From Congeria kusceri (lineage: Eukaryota; Mollusca; Bivalvia; Myida; Dreissenidae): 64,000 nt of DNA. The stretch lies in assembly GCA_027627225.1 (NCBI GenBank), contig CM051025.1, positions 74,021,474 to 74,085,473 of the forward strand. Reading direction: 5' to 3'. The notes under the pieces are model-generated. The model ran no database searches. It was not told where the DNA came from and saw only the letters and a program-made list of their open reading frames with translations. Made by a program: the position numbers and the translations under genes. Shown here in pieces: positions 36,311 to 47,879 of the stretch (its first letter is position 1; each line of letters opens with the position of its first letter).

Positions 36311-36577
36311 ATGTGGCGTGTCGTGGGAAAACCGGTCTTAATGCGTGTGCGTAAAGTGTCGTCCCGGATCAGCCTGTGCAGTCTGCACAGGCTGATCCAG
36401 GCCGGCACTTTCCGCCTTAAGTGGATTTATGGTTAGAAGAGACTTCCTTGAAAAAGAAAATACCATAAAAGCGGAAAGTGCCGTCCCCGATTAGCCTGTG
36501 GGGACTGCACAAGCTAATCCGGGACGACACTTTACGCACATACATTAAGACTGGTTTTCTCACGACGCCCCTTATAT
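36311..36577. mobile_element. Palindromic MITE, copy 4 (near full length)
   Basis: Both terminal inverted repeats, both inner palindromes (for example CAGTCTGCACAGGCTGATCC) and the central ACCATAAAAGCGGAAAGTG block are present, making this one of the most complete copies in the window. Confidence 0.9.
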
Positions 36578-36799
36578 GATCCCTGTAACAGTGTTTGTCG
36601 GAGTTTGTCCTAAGTAAGTTTGGTTATAAATCCCATAGCGCATTGTCAATTGCAACTAAAAGAGTAATCTTATTAATAAGCTGTTCAATAGGACTATATT
36701 GGTGTAATCTCTTATCCCTCAAAGACCATTATAAACTGCAAGGTTAGTTTCATAAATTCAGTTAATATTCCAGGTTAAGTAACAATGTATGCAGTTTTG

Positions 36800-36801
<2 letters not shown>

Positions 36802-36845
<44 letters not shown>
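36802..36845. repeat. (AT)n microsatellite
   Basis: About 44 bases of uninterrupted TA/AT dinucleotides immediately precede the CAGGG terminus of the hAT-like element. Confidence 0.97.
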
Positions 36846-36848
<3 letters not shown>

Positions 36849-37600
36849 GGCTCAGCCTAGGGTAAAATTTTAGGGAGAAGTGACTTCTCTCTCAGGTCAA
36901 TTTATGGAGAAGTGAAGCCACTTTAAGGAGAAGTGTTTTCCGTAAAGTGCTAAATCATAATTTTGCTTGTTATTACCATCATCATCATCATCATCATAAT
37001 CATCACCACAAATTAATAACAAAATATTTTAAAATTTTATCACATCAATACATTATAAATAAAAATACATAATTTTTAAGCATACAAATAAACCCTCTGA
37101 TACTTATTACCACACTTTAAGTTCATAAATAATGTTCAACATAACATTTGTCACCAGTAAGACTATGTAATATCACACTACAGTACATCAATATGCTGAC
37201 AGCACATGGTCATTTTACATGTTGTATAAATTCCTCACTTTCTCACTTTTCCACTTTTTCAAAGCCCTCCCAAAGTCAAACAAGTTCATGCTGGGACCAT
37301 CCTCGGAAATTCTCATGAGGTCATCCATTGTTTGACTCTTCATTGATGTTCTCAACCTGTTCATAATTCTATTCTGTGTGGAGAAGCCTCTCTGGCACTG
37401 CTCATGGGCAACACAGCTACACATTTCAAAAGCTTCACCATATTGGGGTATTCCACATTATACTTCTTGGAGAAGATTGCAGCCACACCCACCAATGATT
37501 CTGATTTGTAGGAACATTTCACAAGATGTTTATACTGGCGGTACTCAGACACAAATTTCTCAATCTGGACTACTGACATTTCATTTACGTATATATGTAT
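36846..37600 (-). mobile_element. hAT-family transposon remnant with C-terminal dimerisation region
   Basis: The terminus at 36846 reads CAGGGCTCAGCCTAGGG, a typical hAT-type end (on the minus strand this is the 3' end). Coding traces lie at 37215-37597. One frame (37597-37400) gives VQIEKFVSEYRQYKHLVKCS and YPNMVKLLKCVAVLPMSSA. After a frame change another (37424-37215) gives QCQRGFSTQNRIMNRLRTSM, then DDLMRISEDGP. This order matches the C-terminal dimerisation part of hAT transposases and of their vertebrate domesticated relatives (ZNF862-type). The frame break and truncation at the palindrome near 37597 show it is a pseudogene. Confidence 0.75.
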
Positions 37601-37796
37601 TATATATATACGTAAATGGAATGTCAATAGTCCAGATTGAGAAATTTATATAATGAAAAGTACAAACACGTTACACGAAACGCGTTGGCTATATTGTTAA
37701 TATATATTTATAATCCCATGTAACGTGTTTGTACTTTTCATTATATATATAATCAGCATATATATATATATAGGCCTAACAAGTTATGCTGATTAT
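37553..37796. repeat. Three consecutive hairpins (inverted repeats)
   Basis: Hairpin 1: arms of about 43 bases at 37553-37597 and 37603-37647 with two mismatches; its left arm is hAT coding sequence. Hairpin 2: arms of about 25 bases (TAATGAAAAGTACAAACACG plus TTAC) at 37650-37675 and 37720-37745. Hairpin 3: ATAATCAGCATA at 37750-37761 with its complement at 37784-37796 around a TA run. All three lie end to end. Confidence 0.9.
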
Positions 37797-37824
37797 GCAA
37801 TTATGAATGAAGGTGTAACTTAGT

Positions 37825-39735
37825 CTTAAAACAAGACGCTGTGTTTGATAAACACACATGCCCCCAGTTTGTGCTGGACAGCCCTGGCCTAAAATAAAAT
37901 TATGTTTGTTTCCACTCCCGCGACCCATGCTAATGAAAGGTGGGTCGGTAGGTCGGAAAAATATTTTATTTGTATACACAATAAGTCATTTTCATTCATG
38001 TTTTCCTTATGTTCCAAATGTTACGTTATAGTATTAATTCTTAATATTTTCCTTGTAGTTGATTCATAACGTTCTGCTTATTTACGTAACACTATGTTCT
38101 CATTACATACCAATTTATCAAAATTTAACAAACAATAACATACGTTAAAAACAAGAGCGTTAGTAATAAAAACCTGTTAAAACTAAGGAGTAATAGCGTG
38201 ACGTTGCAATTTGCCAGGCATCCAAAACAGAACGCTGTTAGAAACAGCCATAGCAACGGTGACTGTTAAACTGCGGCTAGCAGTTTGTGGCTGAAAAGCA
38301 TGTTACACGCTCAGCACGTGGATAGTGTTTAAAAGCATCATCAATCTGTAATACTGTATCTGAACAATGCAAATGCTAGAGCATAAATGCATTCTATGGA
38401 AATAAAAACAAATAGGACTTTGTTCATTAATAAAAAGAAAGCAACACAACATTTTTGATAAATTAAACTAACAAGAAAAGGCGCTGAAGTTTATTTGCTT
38501 TCATTTTTGACAAGGACTTTAGTTCCACTAATGTTCATTCAAATGTTGCCTCAGCCAAAGTATTTGCATAATTCTAATCCGTGTGCAATGATGAGTTTAA
38601 ATAACACTTTCATTCATTATTACCAGGTCTAGTAATTTTATTTTTTTAACAAAATAAGATGTTTTACGTGATCAGTTTGTCGAGTTAAATGACATCGTAA
38701 TTCATATCCTGAGTAAACGGTTCCTTTCACCAAAATTCACCAGAATTATGATATTTATTTAGAATTATTTATTTATTTACTATTTTAATTTGTAGTAATT
38801 TATTACAAACGCGACTGTTAAAAACACGCATATCTATAAGAAAACATATACCTAACGCAAATGTGTTACAAATGACTTGCACCTTTACCAATCAAAATTA
38901 GAACGAGTGCGTGACAAACTTTCTAACGACGACGCTCATTTGCATATTGGAAATTTAATTTTTATGCGTTCTCATTGGCAGACTGTTTGGCTCTTGTTAA
39001 GCTGACTCCTCCTGCGTCAAGATTTTATCGATAATGGACACTTGGTGCAAAAAGGCGAGTTTGTTCATTGCCGGTGGGCGTTCTTTGTCTTTAAAGAAAC
39101 ATGCATATGCGAGCGGAAAAGGTTGCACTCGAGAATCTGACAATGAATGTTATGGCGTCCTTTTTGTAAAAGCATGCGTCAAAATACGCCGAATTATGCG
39201 TTACCGAGAATTGTCCGTTTAAAGTCATTTTATAAGCGTCTTTTAAAGTAAGATTTGTACACGCTATTGGATTCTTTTTAAGGATTCGCACCCCGCATTT
39301 TCACACACAAATAAAATATTAATTTCTTTGGTCTATAAATTTTTTTGGTGGGAGGGGAAACAAACAATATTTTATTTTAGGCCTCATTCAAATTATTCTC
39401 TTAGTCCAAATTAGGTAAGGTCAAAGTGAGGTTGGGTGATGTGGGTGGATTAGAAAAAGTCATAAGGAACAACTGTGTAAGTATCCAGGTGTTGTTATAA
39501 ACTGTATTGATGGTAGATGAAACGGTAAAATCAGGTTAACCAAGAAATAGACCGTTTTAATTATTATAAGCAACAGCTGTGCAAGTATCCAAGTGTTGTA
39601 GTAAGCGGTGTTTGTGCTAGACAAAACGGTACAATCTAGTTAACCTTGTATGGAATCAGGAACGGAATCACAGACTGACAAACGGACAGGACAATCACTA
39701 TATGTCTCCTGCATCAAGATGCCGGGGGCATAAAA
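37825..39735. repeat. Second copy of the 7870-9490 repeat family, split by an insertion
   Basis: The head at 37825-37885 (GATAAACACACATGCCCCC, GTGCTGGACAGCCC) matches 7870-7935. The body resumes at 39385 (ATTCAAATTATTCTCTTAGT) and runs to the GCATCAAGATGCCGGGGGCA tail at 39735. The two parts rejoin exactly as in the unbroken copy, so the DNA between them is a later insertion. Confidence 0.85.
37886..39383. mobile_element. ~1.5-kb inverted-repeat transposon inserted in the repeat
   Basis: The left end GGCCTAAAATAAAATTATGT continues TTGTTTCCACTCCC. The complement of the right end is GGCCTAAAATAAAATATTGT followed by TTGTTTCCCCTCCC: about 34 bases with two or three differences. A further shared block (AATATTTTATTTGT) lies deeper on both sides. 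No recognisable transposase was found; a 62-codon frame at 39034-39222 is unassigned, but its 3' part resembles 44190-44270. Superfamily unknown because the target duplication is too short to define. Confidence 0.8.
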
Positions 39736-39739
39736 ACAT

Positions 39740-41950
39740 TTTTATCTGGTGTCAATAACCACTGTTACATACGAATGATTTACCACTTAAATGATTTGCT
39801 AATACAAATAACAGTCGTGACTAAAATATGTAGTGCTTCGTAATATGTAGTGCTGTCATTTAGTGCTTCGTAACCGTGTTAGCTTGAGGTTAGATACCAG
39901 TAAATCATCGTGTATCCCTCCGTGGTCCATTCGAAAGTAGTGCCTATTACTAAAGAGTTCCTCTGGCATAAAAGCCATTTAGCAGTCTCAGACATGCCTT
40001 TTGAGGTTATTTCTAATATCCTATGTATGTCTGCATTCAAATGAGATGCATTTTCTTAGAAGTAACATGACATATCTTTTTTATTGCAAATTTAGGAAGC
40101 GGACAGATTGATCTTTAAATTGATACCAGGCTTACACAATCTGAAATAAAGGAAATGCTAGAAAATGCTTGGAAAGGTTGCCGTTTTATAATGGGACCCT
40201 ATGTGAATTGGAATTACTGGTATCCAACCTTTAAGAAAACCAGGGACCAACCCTTCAGGGTCCACTTATACATAAAAGCACCATGTAACTGTGTTATTTT
40301 CTTGCGTTTATTACTTTTCACGGGAATTAATGTGAATAATATTGTAGCTGACACAATATCTACAATTTTGAAAGCAAAACCTGTTTTTTAGGGTAAACAA
40401 AAAATGAAAAAAAGTACAGAAACTCGCCTTTTGCAGCTCACAGCATATCGAATCATGTTATACGCAAATATTACACGTTTAATACCTTATTACTGTCGAT
40501 TGCATTAAAATAAGTCTAAATGAACTGGTATTTTGACTGGTTTACTTGATTTAGGTGCGAATTTTAATTCTCCCTCCCCATACAATCCAAGTACTGAAAC
40601 GCAAGCCAGATGGATTATCATGTGTCATACTCAAATGCGTTTTGGGGCATTTCTACTTAGCAGATCGACCTGAAATTTTACATGTGTGGTACAAGTAGGC
40701 TGAAGCTGTTTTTCACTTATATTTTTACAATGTTGTTTGTTTTAAGTTCTCAAATATGTTCAAAAACTGTTCTTAATTGAGGACGCCCAGGCCTTTTTCT
40801 GACCTTTTGGGGATAAAGTACCTTGGTTAATATGGGAAATTCTCGACGTAAAATTTTCAAAATTGGGACAAATTTGTATTGCTTAATCGTAAGAATAATG
40901 AAGATATGTAGTTTTAATCAATAAATATGAATTTTACAGCACTAATAATTTTAATTTAACTCAAAATTGTGATAAATACCTAAGCAAGCTATGCAACCAA
41001 GAGTTTGAAATCATATGCATGTCTCATGTCCTAAAGGTATATGTATAGAATTTTGGGATCTACTGTCTACATGATTTAACTTTTAATGATGTGTTAATAA
41101 ACATCTTGTTGTGCCTACACTACGTATAGCGATGCCAATGTATAAAGCAGCGAGAGTAGTGTCCCTTGGAGGAAGCTCATGAATATTAATTAGTGGCGAA
41201 AAGCGGCCCAACGCTGGGACCATTTTATTTCGGTCTTACACTCATATAAAACGTAAATTTATGGAACCAATCTACTTTGCATATAGTAATAAGATGATGA
41301 AATACCCGGAAAACCATAAAACAATCCACATGAGTTTTATTTTTAGATACGAAAATTCCGCTGAAAAAGTATAAAATCCAATATTTCTTAAAAAAAGAGG
41401 ATTTCGCTGGATTTCAGGCTACATATTTAACAATGAATTAGTTTTTTATTAAATGCTACCTTTCTTTAGAACGAATTTTACAGCAAAGTTATTGTTTATG
41501 GGTCTTTTCCAAACCCATGTTAAACAGAACGCAATTCCAAGATGGCGGCGGTGTGTACGAATAACAATACGGAAGAAATATCAATATTTGATATATATTT
41601 GCTGTCGACACACTAGTACGGATATATTGCATGTATTAAGATGGATCCTATATGTTAAACAAGGGCATATGCGTTGTTAATTGTTTAATTATTAGAATTA
41701 TACAACTAATTACGTCCAGACAATTCGTACCCAGTCGGTTCGTACATCTGTCAGTCTGGTATTTCAATTAATGTTAAACTGGATATTTACGAGCAATCGC
41801 TATAAATTTTCCAAGTGCTGAAATATACACCGTTTCACACACGTCTTTAGAGTATGGTTAAGAACTAAATTGGGGCACAATAATCGTTAATTATTATTAT
41901 CAATTTAATAATTATTAAATTAATAATATTAATAAAATAAATAAATACTA
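39740..41950. other. Intergenic DNA with one half of a repeat pair
   Basis: 40045-40222 is repeated in the same orientation at 44273-44445 (for example GGAAATGCTAGAAAATGCTT and TTTATAATGGGACCC). An ATG in a favourable context (AAGATGGCGGCGG) occurs at 41542, but its frame is only 24 codons and no donor follows. No gene was recognised. Confidence 0.5.
40045..40222. repeat. Direct repeat, left copy
   Basis: About 178 bases match 44273-44445 at roughly 85-90% by eye. The pair is 4.2 kb apart in the same orientation. Confidence 0.85.
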
Positions 41951-41956
41951 GACTGG

Positions 41957-42546
41957 GTATACCTATTACCGGGAATTTAATTTTCTTCCTGGCTTGCAAC
42001 ATATAAGAAAAATGAAATAAATAACGAATGCTGGCTTATTATAACAATACAACTTTCTTCTATCAAAATAATTAAAATTTATAAAAAGGAATCAAAAGTT
42101 TTAATAACTGTTATGTCAACACATTGTGCATGTCATTAGCCATCTATGTTCTGGCAATAAACCTATTACCGTGAATATGAGTATCAACCTATCAGAATTC
42201 AGAAGAAAAAAATCATGTTAAGGGTTAAACGAATGATACTATACAAAACTTGAGTCATATTTCTTTATATTTGCTAAAATTTTAAATTTATATTCTTTAC
42301 ATATTTAGATTAATTGATAATTTATGTTAACAATGCTGTTGAAAACAAACTTTTACAAGACTTAGACCTTCAATTGAGTTTATTTACTGTTAAAAATGAC
42401 ATAATTGAATGGAAACCAAGTTGACTGCAGCCCGCATCAAACTTTTAACTAAGAGATGGAATTTGACAATAAATGTTTGCGCATGTGAGCGATATTGATG
42501 TCTTTTGGAAATTCCCGGTAATAGGGATAGCCCGTTAATAGGTATA
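41957..42546. mobile_element. MITE-like element with TIR TATACCTATTACCGGGAATTT
   Basis: The left end TATACCTATTACCGGGAATT is matched on the complement of the right end, where it is split by an insert (TATACCTATTAACGGGC, then TATCCCTATTACCGGGAATT). A third related block, AACCTATTACCGTGAATATG, lies near the middle at 42161. No coding capacity. The match is strong enough to be non-random, but the family is not recognised. Confidence 0.65.
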
Positions 42547-42879
42547 TGGAGTATAATTAGTAATTACTAGCAGACACTTGTCAATTTGATATTGTAAGCA
42601 TATGTCTTTCTGATTTGATATATGCATTAAAAACTAAGTTGCATAAAACATGTGTTACAGTTTCAAACGAATAAGTAAAATGTTGACAATATATCATCTT
42701 TTTATTTAAAAATCATTGCGGCAAAACAAGTCACATAAAGAACAGCTGATTTTGATAAAACCATCAATAAAATGTAATGCAAGAAACATGAACAATCATA
42801 CCAACTAGTTTTTAAAATTAGGCTGCACACATGGACATTATGTATTCAGCCTAATAATAAAAACTCATGGTGTTACTGT

Positions 42880-43415
42880 TTATGTTGTTTTTGCATTACA
42901 TTTATTGCACCTTGACGGATGATGTACAAAATAGTCATAACAACACTTCTATGTGAGATAAATTAAATTTTATTTCAGTTTTGTAATCAGGAAACATGCA
43001 CCTTTACAAAATTACATTTTGGCTAAGTGTTTTATCTTAATAATGAAAAAAATGACAGTAGTCTTCATTTTTCATGTATTTTCCCAAATTGCGTCTTATT
43101 GCAGCCGTACGGGTGGTGTACAAAAATAGTCATAACAACACTTCTAAGTGAGATAATTATGGTTTTATTTCAGTTTTGTAATCAGAAAACATGCACCATT
43201 TATAAAATACATTTCCCCCCATAGCTTTTAGCTTTATAAACACAAATTCATAGTTGGGCTGACTTTTCATGTTTTTTTCTTGTATAACGTTTTATTGCAC
43301 TTTGACGGGTGCTGTACAAAAATTGTCATAACTTCACTTCCAAGTAAGATATTTTCATGCTCATTTCAGTTTTGTAATCAGAAACAATGTATCTTATAGG
43401 AAATATATTGGGATT
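42880..43415. repeat. ~185-bp tandem repeat, three diverged copies
   Basis: Three copies begin near 42885, 43067 and 43270. Each contains a TTATTGCA...ACGGGTG block, GTACAAAAATAGTCATAAC and TTTCAGTTTTGTAATCAG. Identity between copies is about 70-80% by eye. Confidence 0.9.
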
Positions 43416-44272
43416 CATGATCAAAACATCCCCAAAAAATCATGTAGCCATGCTACTACGTAGGTCGCAAAAATATGTGATAACTTGAAAAGAAATCTTT
43501 ACCTCCTTATATTTAAATCCTTCCATTAACTGACACATCTACTTTACTTGTGTAAATAAAAAAATATTTGCCCATAATTCATGTTAAATTTCATCATGAT
43601 AGAGAACAAACAAATCGTTTTTCTTTGTGTTACCCATTTTATTACACAGCTATTAGAGTGTTCTCCCCTTGTAAACAATGTCAACGATAAAACTAGAGGA
43701 TATCAAAATGTAAAGCCAATTTGAAAAAATCGGCTGCAAAGTATTGAAAAATCATATTTTCACTTTCATTTTCGAAAAAAAATACAGGTTTTTTACAATT
43801 GGGAATTTTGGGGTCAGAATTGGGAAAAATTATGCATATTTGGCATTGGGAACGCAGTGAGAGCAGTAGAAAAAGGCCTGACGCCTTTTGTCACATTTCG
43901 GCGATTTTGCACATTCTTAGATTCTTATTGACTTGCGCATTAAAGTACAGCAATGAGTGACAAATGTAATTTACCAATGAAAATTAACAGTAACTGTCTT
44001 GAATGGTGTGGGCGCAGCTAAGGGACTGCTGTGGGCAGAGCTAAAGGACAAGACTTTGACAGCAGCAGTGTGTACTGGGGCCGATATCGATTTTATCGCG
44101 ACTACTGCCCAGTTTACTGCAGGCACTCATGTATGTGTTAAGTAACAGGGTATACACAGTAAGCCAAAAAGCATGCGTCTCAACGACTCTTGGCATGGGT
44201 TTGACATGCATCCTTTTCAAAAAATATGCGTCCAACTACGCTAGATTTTGCGTTTCCGAGATCCCTGTTCTG

Positions 44273-44445
44273 GATGCATTTTCTTATAAGTAACACGACA
44301 TCTTTTTTATTGCAAATTTTAGAAGAGGTCACATTGATCTTTAAATTGATACCAAGCTTGCACAATCTTAAATAAAGGAAATGCTAGAAAAATGCTTGGA
44401 AAGGTTGCCATTTTATAATGGGACCCGGAATTGGAATTACTGGTA
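44273..44445. repeat. Direct repeat, right copy
   Basis: Partner of 40045-40222. Just upstream (44190-44270) is a segment whose translation (CVQLR, stop, ILRFRDPCSG) resembles CVKIRRIMRYREL at 39176-39216, so both belong to one transposon family. Confidence 0.85.
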
Positions 44446-44449
44446 GCGA

Positions 44450-46430
44450 TAAAAGAGGATTTTTTTAAATTTAGAAAAACCTATAAAATTATACACCATT
44501 TTAAAGGTTATTCTTTTAGAAAAACAAAACTGCAATTGAAATTACTGTACCTTGAAAAATAACAAAGTTATGTGTATCTGAAGAAGGTAACCCCCCACAT
44601 TTCGTTCTGTCAAATATGTAAATTCTGTCAATAATACACCTGGCAATAATTTCTGGCAGTTAAACGGATTCAAAGTAATCTTTTCATGTCACGTTATGCT
44701 TTGTTAAGTAAACACTTCACATATTTTCACTGTCTTACATACATGGTGACTTATAAAAGACAACAAATCATTTTAAATGGAATGAGTATTAAAGCCAAAT
44801 GCTGGACTGAATCTGGGTAAGACAATGTCTCTAGTACTGCGTAAAACACATTTGGCATTTACAAACTGGAAGTAAAAGATGTTATATACATTTATAAAGC
44901 TCAGTTATATATATTACATATATCTTTAACATGCTTAGTACATATAACAGACTAATTTATTTCAGTATTCGGAACAGTGTATTCATTAACTCTAAAGGCA
45001 TACATCCGACATCATCTCCAGTTTTAAGACCATCCTTTCTGGAAGACCAAAACACAAATTAATATATTTTACCTTTTAATTCTGCCAAAAAGATCATGTA
45101 CTCTTCAAAGTTATTAAAAAATGGCCACAGAAATGTAAATACATGTATTAAACAACATGCGGTCTTGATGAAAGGTGGTCTTTCAATGCAGCTTTTGCTT
45201 TAGGAACTTTTTGGAATACTAATTGTTCACTCATTCAAAACAACCCAAACCATACCTTAAATACAACAATTAACATGGTTTGAATGCTGAACAATTTTTA
45301 AGTATTGATCAGAAAATACTTGAAAAGAACATAGTCTTGTGATTATACGACAAACTTTTCAGACAAATATGAACAGTAACAGCAACATCAAACATTAACA
45401 AATTGAATACTGGATAGGCCATCTCAGGCAAAAGAAAAAAACAATTAAAAACTGCAATGCAAAGCACCACAACACAACTTTAAAGACTCCTTGGCTGACC
45501 ATCTTGGAAACAACCTAACACGAGAAAGACTGTTAATTTCTGTCTTCAAAAAAAAAGCCACTGTCTCCACTGTCTTGTTTGTCCTGTATGAACAGAAGAC
45601 TAAAAACCAAAGCACAATATCTTTCAAAAACTGCAGCGATCCTGAAATTAATATATGCAAAAGCAAATCATGCAATACTTAATGCTGTTACTTAACAGCA
45701 TTTTATGAAGTGCTACTAGTATTGCAGTTAAGTTAAAATATCAAGCATGCAGAATAAATGCTGTTACAAGATCGTTTTCAATGCAAGAATTGTTTTTCAA
45801 TGTAACGATGTATTAAGATTTAAAGAAAAACAACAACAAAAAAGCTTTAAATTTAAAGAGAATATTAAACCTTGTAAGTATACAACATGAAGTCAATCAA
45901 TTAAACCTGCAGTGACCACTTAAAGGCAATGACAAGGGTGGGAGTGCTCACCCCTCTCCCACCCAGCTACCTTATTTGCAGCTCATGCAAGAAATGATAT
46001 ATATTAAATTGATCAATTATAAATGAAAATAAACATGACAGGCTTTGCATTTCAGTTGTGTACACGGTGGCGATTGAGGATCAATGCTGTGCTATAAATC
46101 GAGACTATGTCTTGTCAAATTGTTGTCCACTTTCACTTTAACTATCTTCCAACAGCCTAAACATCGTAAATCTTACGTGAAATAATTATATTAACAGTCA
46201 TCTTGCATGCACTAATTGCAATAATAATTATTTTGATGTGGTAAATAGTTTGCAGTACCTGTAATATACAATCAAACAACAAAGATTGACAAAGACGTTA
46301 AAGTTACACGACTGCAATACCTCGCGAAAACTGATAACATTCAGGGGAGATCACTCTTTGCAGTATGACGAACGTTAAGCGGAGTGACACGAAATCAGAA
46401 TCGGCTGACAACGGGTCGCTATCGGAAGCT
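44450..46430. other. Intergenic DNA, no gene recognised
   Basis: A+T-rich sequence with only short ORFs lacking motifs. Nothing else supported. Confidence 0.6.
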
Positions 46431-46450
46431 AACCCTAACCCTAACCCTAA
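46431..46450. repeat. Short interstitial telomere-type repeat (AACCCT)3
   Basis: Three perfect AACCCT units plus AA: the animal telomere unit TTAGGG on the minus strand. It lies inside a 41-codon ATG frame (46365-46490, MTNVKRSDTKSESADN...) that has plausible codon content but no donor site, so the frame is not called a gene. Confidence 0.9.
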
Positions 46451-46489
46451 GAACACGACGTACCTGTCGACAGTTAATGGAATTAAATG

Positions 46490-47655
46490 AATTGCGCTAA
46501 AATGCGCTAAGATGTAATTTTAAGAAACTGATGTTAAATGGTGGATGGATGCTTTATATATTTTGCTGGTATATTTGTGCTTTCCAGTGACCATATTGTT
46601 TTCATCTGACAAATGGCCAGTGAAAATTGCCTAAATTTGGCACGTTGCTGCTCTTCCATGCATTAATTTGCATAATTTATTTTCAGACTAATAGAAAGCG
46701 TGTTCTTTCCCCTTTCCAATGATGTATAATACATGATTGTAGTTAAAAATAGGCAGGAGTAATTTAGATTTAAATCACATGATCCGTTCGTGTAAACAAA
46801 GATGGAAGACGCAAATTCTGTTCAGTAAACAACAAAATCGGCTATTTAGTAGTGAAAATTATCAACAAAACGCTAATGATTTTCAATTTTATTACTAATA
46901 TATAAACATTTAAACTTTAATGTCTTTAATTCCATCAAAACAATGACTTTTATGTCCGTAGTTAATTTTTAGCGATGTGATAAAAATGTATGGTTTACTA
47001 TGGTGACAGATATGGACTGGCTGAAGGAACAAAGCTTTGTTATCGGTATTACTGGTACCTGACCGTGATTAAATATCGCGAAAACATATGATATTCTAGT
47101 TTAATACAAGTTGGTAATACACAATAACATTTTTAAACGTTGGAACCGTTGGATTATCTTATTATCTTTAATCAGCTGTGTTTTTTACCATGGGCACATG
47201 TGGGCACAGCTCTTTCTCCTATATCAGTCACAACATCGATGTTTCCACTGTTAACAGACATGATGAAACATACGGTGTAGTTTTTACTATAGGTTACACT
47301 CCACGAAACGATTAGTAACGACAACGGTTAGAAACCACTGAGATCATGTTGTAGAAGATTATCTATCTGGTGTAATTTTTTGTGTGCCAGTATTACAACT
47401 AATCCACCTTTAACATGACACGGTGATACAGTAGCAGTGTAAACGAGAATAGTGCCGTTGCCCGTTCAGTGAAAGTCACCTTAATTGGCGCAAAAGGTCA
47501 CTTTTTGGAAGTTCTCTATTTTGCAACTTGAGACATGCATACTATTTCTCATAACATATTTAAATTTTAGGATTGTATATCACCTGGAAATCCATACTTT
47601 TGCAACAAATCATATATTGCGTGTGTGTGTGGTACATTTTTATCGAGTGTCTCCA
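46490..47655. other. Intergenic DNA, no gene recognised
   Basis: No feature can be supported here. On the minus strand a good donor-like CGACAG|GTACGT occurs near 46476, but no open exon precedes it. Confidence 0.5.
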
Positions 47656-47656
47656 A

Positions 47657-47873
47657 TATGGTCATCGCCCCAGAAGACTTGTTAGTTGGGTTACGAGGGA
47701 TAGTGCAAGATACAGGAGACGCCCCGTTCCAGAGACGACCCTGGGTCTTTTAGTGCCCGGTGTGAAGCACCTAGTACACTGCAGACGAGTAAGTAGGTTA
47801 GGGTGTAGCGGGGGTTCGAACCTGCGACCCCTGAGTTGTGAAACCAGTGCGTTACCACTAGACCACGGATCCG
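47657..47873 (-). mobile_element. tRNA-derived SINE (Val-like head)
   Basis: On the minus strand the head begins near 47873: GCGGATCCGTGGTCTAGTGG, with anticodon loop TTTCACA and B box GGTTCGAACCC. A body of about 145 bases follows (GGTGCTTCACACCGGGCAC, AGACCCAGGGTCGTCTCTGG). A CAC anticodon would be valine, but the acceptor stem does not pair, so this is a SINE head rather than a tRNA gene. ORFs on both strands here are shadows of the SINE. Confidence 0.8.
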
Positions 47874-47879
47874 CTACTC

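Noticed and set aside
39034..39222. 62-codon plus-strand ORF
   Set aside because: Lies inside the inverted-repeat transposon and resembles a broken copy at 44190-44270; probably a transposon remnant, function not identifiable.
41542..41616. ATG in strong context (AAGATGGCGGCGG)
   Set aside because: The frame is only 24 codons and no good donor follows; no supporting downstream exon was seen.
46365..46490. 41-codon ATG frame with plausible codon content
   Set aside because: No donor site, no recognised protein, and it contains telomere-type repeats; kept only as a comment.
47805..47873. tRNA-Val gene
   Set aside because: The acceptor stem does not pair and a SINE body follows directly.
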